Source: Methylosinus sp. PW1
GTDB lineage: Bacteria > Pseudomonadota > Alphaproteobacteria > Rhizobiales > Beijerinckiaceae
Length of the DNA: 64,000 nt
Direction: 5' to 3'
NCBI RefSeq assembly: GCF_000745215.1
Contig: NZ_JQNK01000009.1
Location: 124,001 to 188,000, forward strand
Shown here: positions 1-7,700 of the stretch, in pieces
How the letters are laid out: each line of letters opens with the position of its first letter
Position numbering within the stretch: the stretch's first letter is position 1
Position numbers and translations under genes: made by a program
The notes under the pieces: generated by a model
The model's input: only the letters and a program-made list of their open reading frames with translations
Told to the model about the DNA's origin: nothing
Database searches by the model: none

Positions 1-1
1 G

Positions 2-595
2 CAGCGCGCCGCCGAGCGCATGGCGAAAGGCAAGTTCGATCTGCAGGATTTGGCCGATCAGCTGTCGATGATGGAGAAGGTCGGCGGCTTCGGCGGCATA
101 ATGGGGCTGCTGCCCGGCGTCGCCAAGATGAAGGAGCAGATCGCCTCCGCCAACATCGACGACAAGATGTTCAAGCGCCAGCGCGCCATCATTCTGTCGA
201 TGACGCCCAAGGAGCGGCGCAATCCCGACATTCTCAAAGCCTCGCGCAAGCGCCGCATCGCGGCGGGCTCCGGCGCGAAGGTGGAGGAGGTCAACAAGCT
301 CTTGAAGCAGCACCGCCAGATGGCCGACATGATGAAAGCCATGGGCGGCGGCAAGGGCGGCGGCATGATGGCCAAGGCCGCGCAGATGATGGGCATGGGC
401 GGCATGCAGGCGCCTTCGCCCGAGCAGCTCGCGCAATTGCAGAAGAAAATGGGCGGCGCCCTGCCGCCCGGCGCCGGCCCCAGCATTCCCGCTGCGCCGC
501 CGGCTTCCGCATTCTCCGCCAAGCCGACGCTTCCGGGCCTCGGCGGCGGCGGAGGTTTCCTGAGCGGATTGAATCCGTTCGGGAAGAAGAAATGA
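2..595 (+). CDS. ffh: Signal recognition particle protein Ffh, C-terminal part (5' truncated by window edge)
   Basis: Ffh is the GTPase that binds 4.5S RNA and signal peptides and delivers ribosomes to FtsY at the membrane. Only about 197 codons lie here; the open frame enters from the left edge, so the NG GTPase domain is outside the window. What is visible is the M domain: a [15 protein letters not shown] start, the [21 protein letters not shown] segment that carries the RNA-binding helices, then a methionine- and glycine-rich tail ending GKKK. Placement ahead of rpsP-rimM-trmD is the usual proteobacterial order. The tail is long and Met/Gly/Pro-rich, common for alphaproteobacterial Ffh. 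Confidence 0.95.
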   Translation, partial: QRAAERMAKGKFDLQDLADQLSMMEKVGGFGGIMGLLPGVAKMKEQIASANIDDKMFKRQRAIILSMTPKERRNPDILKASRKRRIAAGSGAKVEEVNKLLKQHRQMADMMKAMGGGKGGGMMAKAAQMMGMGGMQAPSPEQLAQLQKKMGGALPPGAGPSIPAAPPASAFSAKPTLPGLGGGGGFLSGLNPFGKKK

Positions 596-599
596 AACA

Positions 600-639
600 G
601 CGAGTAGCGAATAGTTCGCTCTCTCTATTCGCTACTCGC
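600..639. repeat. 15-bp inverted repeat (hairpin) between ffh and rpsP
   Basis: The arm GCGAGTAGCGAATAG (600-614) is followed after a 10-nt spacer by its exact reverse complement (625-639). No T-run follows, so it is not a canonical intrinsic terminator. It lies 28 nt before the rpsP start and could be a small palindromic repeat or an RNA hairpin affecting ffh/rpsP mRNA. Confidence 0.7.
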
Positions 640-666
640 TACTCGCTCACACAAAGGAAGAACCAA

Positions 667-1017
667 ATGTCCCTGAAGATCAGACTCTCCCGCGGCGGCG
701 CCAAGAAGCGTCCTTTCTATCGCGTCGTCGTCGCCGATTCGCGCTCGCCCCGCGATGGCCGCTTCATCGAGCGTCTCGGCACTTTCGATCCGCTGAAGCC
801 GAAGGACGCCGCCGATCGTCTGGTGCTCGACGCCGAGAAGGCGAAGGAGTGGATCGCCAAGGGCGCGCAGGCGACCGATCGCGTCGCCCGCCTGCTCGAG
901 AGCGTCGGCGTCGGCAAGCGTGAGGCGCGCAGCAATCCGCAGAAGGCTCAGCCGAAGAAGAAGGCGCAGGAGCGCGCCGCCGCTGCGGCCGCCGCCGCCG
1001 AGGCCGCCTCGGCCTGA
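667..1017 (+). CDS. rpsP: 30S ribosomal protein S16
   Basis: Small-subunit ribosomal protein of 116 residues. The N-terminus [19 protein letters not shown] and the motifs [20 protein letters not shown] and [11 protein letters not shown] are the S16 core. An alanine- and lysine-rich tail (about residues 95-116) extends beyond the usual 80-90 residues, as in many alphaproteobacteria. An in-frame upstream start at 592 would add 25 non-conserved residues; I chose ATG 667 because it gives the conserved S16 start and has AAAGGAAG about 8 nt upstream. It is followed by rimM and trmD as in the classical rpsP-rimM-trmD operon, although rplS is not present here. Confidence 0.97.
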   Translation: MSLKIRLSRGGAKKRPFYRVVVADSRSPRDGRFIERLGTFDPLKPKDAADRLVLDAEKAKEWIAKGAQATDRVARLLESVGVGKREARSNPQKAQPKKKAQERAAAAAAAAEAASA

Positions 1018-1095
1018 TGACGCCGTCCCTGCGAGCGAAGCGAAGCGATCGGGGGCCGCGCGGCGGCCTCTGGAGCGCTTCGCCGATTTCGCGAT

Positions 1096-1153
1096 GCGAG
1101 CCTGAAGGCTCGCGGTCCTCTGCGTGTCTTGGACCGCGAGCCTTCAGGCTCGC
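1096..1153. repeat. REP-like perfect 23-bp inverted repeat between rpsP and rimM
   Basis: The arm at 1096-1118 (begins GCGAGCCTGAAGGCTCGC) is repeated as its exact reverse complement at 1131-1153, with 12 nt between. Each arm is itself partly palindromic around CCTNAAGG. One arm recurs exactly at 21704-21726, so this is a dispersed repeat. It ends 12 nt before the rimM start codon, where a hairpin of this strength could affect rimM translation. Confidence 0.85.
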
Positions 1154-1165
1154 TCTCGTCCGCGC

Positions 1166-1699
1166 ATGAAAAACGCCGTTCTCCTCGGCCGGCTCGGCGC
1201 CGCGCATGGCGTGCGCGGCGAAATCCGCCTGCAGAGCTTCACCGCCGATCCTTCGGCGATCTCCACCTACGGTCCCTTGTTCGACGCCGGCGGCGCGCGC
1301 CGTTTCGTCATCGCTTCGCTGCGGCCGATCGGCAAGGACATGTTCGTCGCGCGTCTCGAGGGCGTGCGCGACCGCGAGGCGGCGGCGGCGCTGACCGGCG
1401 TCGAGCTCTATCTTCCACGCGCGGCGCTGCCGGAGCCGGAGGAAGATGAATTCTATCTCGCCGATCTCGAAGGGCTGCGCGCGGAAACGCCCGCCGGCGA
1501 GACGCTCGGCGTTGTGATCGCCGTGCGCAATTTCGGCGCGAGCGATCTGTTGGAAGTGCGCCCGCCCGCCGGCGGCGAGACGCTGCTCTTCCCCTTCACC
1601 AAGGCCGTGGTCCCCATCGTCGATGTGGCCGGCGGCCGCGTGGTGGTGGAGCCGCCGCTCGAGATCGAAGGCGATGCGCCGTCAGGGGAAGAGGGATAG
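1166..1699 (+). CDS. rimM: Ribosome maturation factor RimM
   Basis: RimM binds S19 and assists maturation of the 30S head. The 177-residue protein begins with LLGRLGAAHGVRGEIRL, the RimM N-terminal barrel signature, and contains DLEGLRAETPAGETLGVV and the C-terminal PRC-barrel sequence ending LLFPFTKAVVPIVDVAGGR. Length matches the family (165-185). ATG 1166 was chosen because the conserved N-terminus starts there; an in-frame start at 1124 would lie inside the inverted repeat. Lies between rpsP and trmD. Confidence 0.95.
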   Translation: MKNAVLLGRLGAAHGVRGEIRLQSFTADPSAISTYGPLFDAGGARRFVIASLRPIGKDMFVARLEGVRDREAAAALTGVELYLPRAALPEPEEDEFYLADLEGLRAETPAGETLGVVIAVRNFGASDLLEVRPPAGGETLLFPFTKAVVPIVDVAGGRVVVEPPLEIEGDAPSGEEG

Positions 1700-1705
1700 C
1701 CGCCC

Positions 1706-1963
1706 TTATCGCAACGGCTGCGCCACGAGCGGAAAATTTTCGGGGTGGCGAATGGAGTCGACATGCAGATCGACATCCAGCTCCGGCCAATAGAGATGAT
1801 GCGGATTTAGCCGTTCCACCTCGAATATCTGCGAGACCGCGGCCGTGCGGAACCACGGAAACTGGTCGAAAGGCATGAAGAGCTGCTCATCGTCCAGCCG
1901 CAGCCAGACGCCGAGCTTCGTCACGCCCGAGACTTCAACCGGGGAAGTGTCGACGCCAGGCAT
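1706..1963 (-). CDS. DUF2442 domain protein
   Basis: An 85-residue protein of the DUF2442 family: VSGVTKLGVWLRLDDEQLFMPFDQFPWF is typical, ending in LNPHHLYWPELDVDLHVDSI. Function is unknown; the family is often encoded beside DUF4160 and has been proposed as one half of a toxin-antitoxin-like pair (inference from context only). I chose ATG at 1963 over 1981 because AGGAGA stands about 7 nt upstream of it. The start lies inside the 3' end of the DUF4160 gene, so the two are translationally coupled. Inserted opposite in strand between rimM and trmD. Confidence 0.8.
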   Translation of the reverse strand: MPGVDTSPVEVSGVTKLGVWLRLDDEQLFMPFDQFPWFRTAAVSQIFEVERLNPHHLYWPELDVDLHVDSIRHPENFPLVAQPLR

Positions 1964-2174
1964 CCCTGATCTCCTTTTCATGCTCTCGGATCATGATCTC
2001 GATCTCCAGCAAGGCCTGAGCCGACAGCCCCTGATTGCGCGCCACCACGATTTCCGGCTCCATCCAGAACTTGGCTTCGCCGTCTGGATGGTAGACGTGA
2101 ACATGCGCTCTCGGCTCTTCACGCGAGAAGAAATAGAAGCGATATCCTCGTTGACGAAAGAGCGTCGGCGACAT
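1935..2174 (-). CDS. DUF4160 domain protein
   Basis: A 79-residue protein beginning [19 protein letters not shown], with the DUF4160 hallmark [17 protein letters not shown] and a C-terminal helix rich in E, I and R. No biochemical role is established; the HVHV motif and the coupling to DUF2442 suggest a paired small-protein module. The 3' end overlaps the downstream DUF2442 start by 29 bp. The pair interrupts the rpsP-rimM-trmD order on the opposite strand, which suggests later insertion. Confidence 0.8.
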   Translation of the reverse strand: MSPTLFRQRGYRFYFFSREEPRAHVHVYHPDGEAKFWMEPEIVVARNQGLSAQALLEIEIMIREHEKEIRDAWRRHFPG

Positions 2175-2284
2175 CTCGGCCTTTCGCGGCGGTGAGCGCC
2201 CACGGGAGAACTCTAGCTCGTAACCATCGCTCGCGAAAGCGCGCCGCCTTTCCCGCCCCGCGCCTCCATGCCATAACCCGCCCC

Positions 2285-3031
2285 ATGTGGCGCGCGACGA
2301 TCCTCACACTCTTCCCGGAAATGTTCCCCGGCCCGCTCGGCCTGTCGCTCGCGGGCGACGGGCTTGCGCGCGGGCTCTGGTCGCTGGAGGCGCGCAATAT
2401 TCGCGAGCACGGCCTCGGCCGTCATCGCGCCGTCGACGATACGCCGGCCGGCGGCGGTCCGGGCATGGTGATGCGCGCCGATGTTCTCGCCGCAGCGATC
2501 GACGCCGCGGCGCCGGATGGCGACGCGCGCCCGCGTCTGTTGATGAGCCCGCGCGGCGCGCCGCTCACGCAGAGCCGCGTGCGCGCGCTGGTCGCAGGCG
2601 AGGGCGCCGTCATCCTCTGCGGACGCTTCGAGGGCGTGGACGAGCGCATCATCGAAGCGCGCGCGCTGGAGGAGGTCTCGATCGGCGATTATGTGCTCTC
2701 GGGCGGCGAGATTGCGGCCATGGCGCTCGTCGACGCCTGCGTGCGGCTGTTGCCGGGCATTATGGGAGAGACTGCCTCGGGCGAGGAGGAGAGCTTCGAG
2801 AGCGGTCTGCTCGAATATCCGCAATATACGCGGCCGCGCGATTTCGAGGGCCGTGCGATTCCCGACATTCTGCTCTGCGGCGATCACGCCAAGATCGCGC
2901 GCTGGCGCCATGAGCGCGCGCTCGAGCTGACGCGCGCGCGGCGGCCGGATTTGCTGGACGATCGAGCAAGCGAGATGCGCGCCGGACGAGGCGTTTCCAC
3001 CTCCCCCTCGAGGCAGGGGAATCGCCGATGA
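2285..3031 (+). CDS. trmD: tRNA (guanine-37-N1)-methyltransferase
   Basis: TrmD uses S-adenosylmethionine to methylate G37 of tRNAs with a G36, preventing frameshifts. The 248-residue protein starts [19 protein letters not shown] and carries the knotted SPOUT core: [21 protein letters not shown], and [15 protein letters not shown]. The C-terminal domain includes [15 protein letters not shown] and the family's [18 protein letters not shown] 2285 gives the standard N-terminus; an upstream in-frame start at 2192 adds a basic, unconserved extension. The C-terminal ~20 residues are low complexity. Confidence 0.96.
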   Translation: MWRATILTLFPEMFPGPLGLSLAGDGLARGLWSLEARNIREHGLGRHRAVDDTPAGGGPGMVMRADVLAAAIDAAAPDGDARPRLLMSPRGAPLTQSRVRALVAGEGAVILCGRFEGVDERIIEARALEEVSIGDYVLSGGEIAAMALVDACVRLLPGIMGETASGEEESFESGLLEYPQYTRPRDFEGRAIPDILLCGDHAKIARWRHERALELTRARRPDLLDDRASEMRAGRGVSTSPSRQGNRR

Positions 3032-3260
3032 GTATAGGGGCAATCCGCCGCATGGCGCTGGATATTCTCGGCCGGCGATAGCCAGCCGGGGTGGGGTGAG
3101 ACGCGAGGAGCTCTCCCTCCCGAGCGCCGAAGGCGCTCTGTATTACGTGTTTCCACTCTCACGCGGCGCGCCCCGCCCCGTTCGACCCTTTCGGCGTTCG
3201 AGCCACGCCCGGGCGACGAACGCTCTCGATTCCGGCGCGCATTGCGCTACAATCTGTGGA

Positions 3261-3968
3261 ATGTCGCGCCCTTCACACGCAGATTACGCCATCACGCCGC
3301 AGATTTTGCTGCGCGCCTATTCCATCGGGCTTTTCCCTATGGCGGAGAGCGCCGAAGAGGAGCAGCTCTTCTGGGTCGATCCCCAGGAGCGCGCCATTTT
3401 CCCGCTGGATGCGTTCAAGGTCTCGCATTCGCTCGCCAAGACGATCCGCTCGGATCGTTTCGAGGTGCGGGTCGATACGGATTTCGACGCCGTGATCGCG
3501 GCTTGCGCCGCCTCGGCGCCCAAGCGCGAGAACACTTGGATCAATTCCGAGATCAAGCGGCTCTATCGCAAGCTGTTCGACATGGGCTTCGCCCATACGG
3601 TCGAATGCTGGCGGGAGGGACGGCTGGTCGGCGGCCTCTATGGCGTGTCGATGCGCGCCGCCTTTTTCGGCGAGAGCATGTTCCACACCGAGACCGACGC
3701 CTCGAAAGTGGCGCTGGCGCATCTCGTGGCGCGGCTCGTCAAAGGCGGCTTCCGCCTGCTCGACACGCAATTCATGACCACGCATCTCGCTTCGCTCGGC
3801 GCGGTCGAGGTCAGCCGCGACGCCTATCACGCGCTGCTGGAGCAGGCTTTGTCGGTCTCGGGCCGCTTCGCCGCCTGGCCGGACGAGGCGCCCGTCCCCG
3901 GCCGCGAGATCGTCGCCATTCTGCGGCCGGAGCCGACGCTCAGAACGGAAAAGGCGAAGGCGCCGTAG
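3261..3968 (+). CDS. aat: Leucyl/phenylalanyl-tRNA--protein transferase
   Basis: Adds Leu or Phe from tRNA to N-terminal Arg/Lys of proteins, marking them for ClpS/ClpAP (N-end rule). The 235-residue protein shows ITPQILLRAYSIGLFPMAE, FWVDPQERAIFP, NTWINSEIKRLY, VECWREGRLVGGLYGV and GESMF, all family signatures. ATG 3261 starts just before the conserved region. Its 3' end overlaps the convergent DUF2155 gene by 29 bp. Clp-dependent proteolysis recurs later in the window (cpdR, rcdA), but no direct link is implied. Confidence 0.96.
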   Translation: MSRPSHADYAITPQILLRAYSIGLFPMAESAEEEQLFWVDPQERAIFPLDAFKVSHSLAKTIRSDRFEVRVDTDFDAVIAACAASAPKRENTWINSEIKRLYRKLFDMGFAHTVECWREGRLVGGLYGVSMRAAFFGESMFHTETDASKVALAHLVARLVKGGFRLLDTQFMTTHLASLGAVEVSRDAYHALLEQALSVSGRFAAWPDEAPVPGREIVAILRPEPTLRTEKAKAP

Positions 3969-4617
3969 CGGGGGCCGGAGCCTGCGCCGGCTGCTTCTTT
4001 TTCTTCTTCTTCTTGGACTTTTCGGCCGGAGCCGCACCCGCCGGCTCCGCGCTCTCCGGGGCCTTCGCGGCCTCCGGCGGAACCGAATCGCGCGGGCCGA
4101 TCGGCGCGGCCTCCACCGGGACGGGCGCGACCGGCTCGACCTTGCGAGAGCGGGAGCGCTTCTTCTCCGGCGCGGGGGCTGCGGGGGCCGCCGCCGCAGG
4201 ATCGACCGCCGGCGCCTGGACGATTTCCTTGCCGCCGCGGCAATCGACCAGCCAAACGTCATAGACCGGGTGCTCGACGCCATGCAGGCCCGGACTCGCG
4301 GCGAACATCCAGCCGGAGAAAATCCGCTTGGCGTCGTTCTTCCCCGTGTCCTGCTCGTCGACCTCGACGAAGCTCGTCGTCTGCGGCGCCTCGGTTTGCG
4401 GGCGCGTGTTGCAGACGCGCGGCGTCACCTGAAGCGAGCCGAATTGCACGGTCTCGTCTATGGCGACGTCGAAATTGATGATTCGGCCCGTGGTCTTGTC
4501 GAGCCCGGCGAAAATGGCGGTGGGATTGCGGATGGGATCGGCGGCCGCCGCGCCGAGGCCGACGAGCAAGGCGGCCCCAGAAAGAGCGAAACGCAGGCGG
4601 AAGCAGCGGGAGATCAT
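3940..4617 (-). CDS. DUF2155 domain secreted protein
   Basis: A 225-residue exported protein: a hydrophobic signal segment at about residues 5-26 ending AAAADP, then the DUF2155 domain (residues 35-130) with ATTRAR-like core FAGLDKTTGRIINFDVAID, VTPRVCNTRP and FSGWMFAASPGLHGVEHPVYDVWLVDC. Two cysteines (in VCN and VDC) may pair. The tail from about 135 on is Pro/Ala-rich with a run of eight lysines, unusual for this family and probably disordered. The neighbouring NDUFA12-like gene is the common alphaproteobacterial partner. Function unknown. Confidence 0.85.
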   Translation of the reverse strand: MISRCFRLRFALSGAALLVGLGAAAADPIRNPTAIFAGLDKTTGRIINFDVAIDETVQFGSLQVTPRVCNTRPQTEAPQTTSFVEVDEQDTGKNDAKRIFSGWMFAASPGLHGVEHPVYDVWLVDCRGGKEIVQAPAVDPAAAAPAAPAPEKKRSRSRKVEPVAPVPVEAAPIGPRDSVPPEAAKAPESAEPAGAAPAEKSKKKKKKKQPAQAPAPATAPSPFPF

Positions 4618-4734
4618 ATCGGCTCTCGTTTCCGATCTCTGGCTCGGGCTGGCCGCCCGCGCCTCATGCGCCGTCGTTGAATAGGAAGAGCGTGGCGGAT
4701 CGATGGTCGCGGACCACGCCGCGACCGCCTCGCC

Positions 4735-5142
4735 TCAAGCCTCGGGGGACCAGGCCTGATAGTCGCCGCCGGCGGGAGCGCGGCGGCCCTCGGCCAGGAT
4801 CGAGCCCGGCGGGTGATAGGCGGCGGAGGTGCCGGTCAGATTGGGGCGATAGGTCAGCTCCCATTCCTTCGGCTCGTATTTCTCCTGCGTCGGCGGCGTG
4901 TCGACCGTGTGGTGCAGCCAGCCATACCAGCCGGGCGGCGTCGCCGAGCCCTCGGCATAGCCCTTATAGATGACCCAGCGGCGCTCGAAGCCGAGCGCCT
5001 TGTCCTTCTTGCCGCCGCGACGGCGGTAATAGACGTTGCCGAACTCATCCGTCCCGACGCGCTCGCCATAGAGCAGCGTCCACAGGCCCGTGCTGAGCGT
5101 CGCCCGGTTCCACCAGGTGAAGAAGCGAATGATGTAGGACAT
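4735..5142 (-). CDS. NADH:ubiquinone oxidoreductase subunit, NDUFA12 family
   Basis: Homologue of mitochondrial complex I accessory subunit NDUFA12 (B17.2), found in alphaproteobacterial complex I. The 135-residue protein begins MSYIIRFFTWWNRATLSTGLWTLLYG and carries GTDEFGNVYYRR, ERRWVIYKGYAEGSATPPGWYGWLHH and PNLTGTSAAYHPPGS, all family hallmarks. ATG 5142 was preferred over an in-frame TTG 15 nt upstream. Encoded upstream of the DUF2155 gene on the same strand, separated by 117 bp, away from the main nuo operon. Confidence 0.93.
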   Translation of the reverse strand: MSYIIRFFTWWNRATLSTGLWTLLYGERVGTDEFGNVYYRRRGGKKDKALGFERRWVIYKGYAEGSATPPGWYGWLHHTVDTPPTQEKYEPKEWELTYRPNLTGTSAAYHPPGSILAEGRRAPAGGDYQAWSPEA

Positions 5143-5268
5143 GTCGGAAGCGTCCAAGAAAGTTTGCGTGGCCCCTTATTGCGTCAAGACAGCGCAATGT
5201 CCAGTCGGGCGCGCCACTCCCGCGTCATGAGCTTTGCTTTTGGCGCGAAGTCGTGGAAAAGGAGGCAT

Positions 5269-5286
5269 GTGACAGAAAGACGACAG
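5269..5286 (-). promoter_or_regulatory. Possible Pho box upstream of pstS
   Basis: Read on the minus strand, CTGTCGTCTTTCTGTCAC is two CTGTCRY heptamers separated by 4 nt, the 7-4-7 layout of a PhoB operator. It sits about 100 bp before pstS but in the opposite orientation, closer to that expected for the divergent NDUFA12-like gene. Functional assignment is therefore uncertain. Confidence 0.4.
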
Positions 5287-5384
5287 CCGCCGCGCCGCCA
5301 AGGCGCGCCGCAGAGAGCTGAAAACCATTGGGCTACAGCTCTCGCGGACAAGAGCGCCGCGTCGAAATTCCAGGGAAAGGCCGC

Positions 5385-6431
5385 ATGATTTCCAAAGCCT
5401 CGAGGCTCATTCTTCACGCCGCTCTGGCGGCGATCCTTTCCGTGGGGAGCGCCCGCGCCCTCGATATTTCCGGCGCCGGCGCGACTTTTCCCCTGCCCAT
5501 CTACGCCAAATGGGCGCAGAGCTATTCGAAAGAGACGGGCAATCGCGTCAATTATCAATCGATCGGCTCGGGCGGCGGCATCCGCCAGATCAAGGCGCGG
5601 ACGGTGACTTTCGGCGCCTCGGACCAGCCGCTGACCGCCAAAGAGCTCGACGCCGCCGGGCTCATCCAATGGCCGCAGGTTGTCGGCGGCGTCACGCCCG
5701 TCGTCAATCTGGACGGCGTCGCCTCCGCTGAGCTGGTCCTCGACGGCGCGACTCTCGCGCGCATTTTTCTCGGCGAGATCAAGCTCTGGAACGATCCGGC
5801 GATCCGCGCGCTGAACCCGAAGATCGCGCTTCCGGCGACGTCGATCGTCGTCGTCCACCGCTCCGACGGCTCGGGCACGACCTTCTGCTTCACCGATTAT
5901 CTCTCCCGCGTCTCCGCCGATTGGAAAGAGAAGGTGGGCGAGAACGTCGCCGTGGAATGGCCGCTCGGCCTCGGCGCCAAGGGCAATGAGGGCGTCGCCA
6001 ATAATGTCGCCAACTCCAAAGGCGCGATCGGCTATGTCGAATACGCCTACGCAAAGCAGAACAAGCTCGCCGCCGTCAGCCTGGTCAATCGCGACGGCAA
6101 GATCGTTGCGCCGGGCAAGGAGAGCTTCGAGGCCGCCGCCGCCAATGCCGATTGGGCCGGCGCGCCGGGCTTTTTCCATCTGCTGACCGAGCAGCCGGGC
6201 GCCGCCTCCTGGCCGATCGCGGCGGCGACCTTCATTCTGCTGCCCAAGCAGCCGCAGGACGCCGCGGCGGCGCTGGAAGCGCTGAAATTCTTCGACTGGG
6301 CCTTCTCGAAAGGCGCGGCGGCGGCGCAGGAGCTGGATTTCGAGCCCATGCCCGCCTCTGTGGTCACGCTGATCCGCAAGAGCTGGGCGGCCAATGTGAA
6401 GGATGCGAATGGAAAACCGCTGCTGAACTGA
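5385..6431 (+). CDS. pstS: Phosphate ABC transporter substrate-binding protein
   Basis: Periplasmic phosphate-binding protein of 348 residues. An N-terminal signal peptide (about residues 1-25, ...SVGSARA) precedes LDISGAGATFPLPIYAKW, the PstS entry signature. Phosphate-contacting motifs are visible: GSGGGIRQIKA, FGASDQPL and HRSDGSGTTFCFTDYL. The C-terminal lobe contains VANSKGAIGYVEYAYA. ATG 5385 precedes the signal peptide directly; a start at 5328 would add 19 charged residues ahead of it. pstC, pstA, pstB and phoU are not beside it, so it is an orphan binding protein here, possibly under a nearby Pho-like box. Confidence 0.95.
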   Translation: MISKASRLILHAALAAILSVGSARALDISGAGATFPLPIYAKWAQSYSKETGNRVNYQSIGSGGGIRQIKARTVTFGASDQPLTAKELDAAGLIQWPQVVGGVTPVVNLDGVASAELVLDGATLARIFLGEIKLWNDPAIRALNPKIALPATSIVVVHRSDGSGTTFCFTDYLSRVSADWKEKVGENVAVEWPLGLGAKGNEGVANNVANSKGAIGYVEYAYAKQNKLAAVSLVNRDGKIVAPGKESFEAAAANADWAGAPGFFHLLTEQPGAASWPIAAATFILLPKQPQDAAAALEALKFFDWAFSKGAAAAQELDFEPMPASVVTLIRKSWAANVKDANGKPLLN

Positions 6432-6482
6432 CCATAAAGATCGGCAGCGGCCGCACACGGCCGATTCGCACAGGAGCGGCCG

Positions 6483-7700
6483 ATGACGCAGACGATCTCC
6501 ACGAGATGCTGCGTGGTCGGCGGCGGCCCGGCGGGGCTGATGGCGGGTTTTCTGCTCGCTCGCGCCGGCGTCGAGACCATCGTCCTCGAAAAGCACGCCG
6601 ATTTCCTGCGCGACTTCCGCGGCGACACGATCCACCCTTCGACGCTTCAGCTGATGTTCGAGCTCGGCCTGCTCGAGGATTTTCTGAAGCTGCCGCATCG
6701 CAAGGCGTTTCAGGTCTCGGCGGATCTGGGGGAGCGAAAATTCGTCGTCGCCGATTTCCGCAGCCTGCCGACCTTGTGCAAATTCGTCGCCTTCATGCCG
6801 CAATGGGATTTTCTCGACTTCATCGCCGGCGAGGCGAAGAAGCTGCCGAATTTCCGCCTGCTGATGAAGACCGCCGCAGAGAGCGTGATCGAGGAGAACG
6901 GCCGCATCGTCGGCCTGCGCGCCGAGGGGCCGGAGGGGCCGCTCGAGATCCGGGCCGATCTCACCATCGCCGCGGATGGGCGGACCTCGCGAATGCGCGA
7001 ATCGGCGGGCCTCGCGGTGGAGGATTTCGGCGCGCCCATGGATGTGCTGTGGCTGGAACTGCGGCGCAAGGCGGATGACCCCGACGAGACCTTCGGCCGC
7101 ATCGCGCCGGGCCGCATGGTGGCGATGATCGAGCGCGGCTCCTATTGGCAGATCGGCTATGTGATTCCCAAAGGCGGCGCGCAGGCGCTGCGGAGCCGGC
7201 CGATCGACGCGTTTCGCCGCGCCCTCGCCGACAGCGTTCCCTTTCTCGAGGATCGCGTCGAGGATTTGCGCGATTGGGAGGATGTGAATCTGCTGACCGT
7301 GCAGGTCGATCGGCTGAAGAATTGGAGCCGGCCGGGCCTGCTCTGCATCGGCGACGCGGCCCATGCGATGTCGCCGATCGGCGGCGTCGGAATCAATCTG
7401 GCGATTCAGGACGCTGTGGCGACCGCCAATCTGCTGGCCGAAAAGCTGCGGGACGGGACGCTGCGCGACGAGGACGTCGGCGCCGTGCAGAAGCGCCGCG
7501 AGTTTCCCGCACGAGTGACGCAGCGGCTGCAGCTCTTCCTTCAGAACCGCGTGATCCGCAATGTGCTCGCGGCGGACAAGCCTTTCGAGCCGCCATTGGC
7601 GCTGCGGCTTCTGGACGTCTTCCCGGTGCTACGGCAGATTCCGGCGCGGCTGATCGGCCTCGGCGTGCGGCCGGAGCATGTCAATTCATCGCGCGGATAA
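6483..7700 (+). CDS. FAD-dependent monooxygenase (PHBH/UbiH-like)
   Basis: A 405-residue class A flavoprotein. The FAD Rossmann motif GGGPAGLMAGFLLARAGV is at residues 12-29, followed by an acidic residue in VLEKH; the second FAD/NADPH signature appears as AADGRTSRMRESAG, and the ribityl-binding motif GDAAHAMSPIGGVGINLAIQD near residue 290. Such enzymes hydroxylate aromatic or quinone substrates; the substrate cannot be read from the sequence. It ends overlapping the convergent beta-propeller gene by 20 bp. No neighbouring aromatic-catabolism genes give further clues. Confidence 0.85.
   Translation: MTQTISTRCCVVGGGPAGLMAGFLLARAGVETIVLEKHADFLRDFRGDTIHPSTLQLMFELGLLEDFLKLPHRKAFQVSADLGERKFVVADFRSLPTLCKFVAFMPQWDFLDFIAGEAKKLPNFRLLMKTAAESVIEENGRIVGLRAEGPEGPLEIRADLTIAADGRTSRMRESAGLAVEDFGAPMDVLWLELRRKADDPDETFGRIAPGRMVAMIERGSYWQIGYVIPKGGAQALRSRPIDAFRRALADSVPFLEDRVEDLRDWEDVNLLTVQVDRLKNWSRPGLLCIGDAAHAMSPIGGVGINLAIQDAVATANLLAEKLRDGTLRDEDVGAVQKRREFPARVTQRLQLFLQNRVIRNVLAADKPFEPPLALRLLDVFPVLRQIPARLIGLGVRPEHVNSSRG

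Noticed and set aside
58..522. Long minus-strand open frame across the ffh C-terminus.
   Set aside because: It is antisense to a clear Ffh M domain; its composition follows from high GC and the third-position bias of the plus-strand gene.
5184..7364. A 726-codon minus-strand open frame across pstS and the FAD monooxygenase.
   Set aside because: It has no recognisable domain, whereas two well-defined families lie on the other strand. Frames this long occur by chance opposite GC-rich genes.
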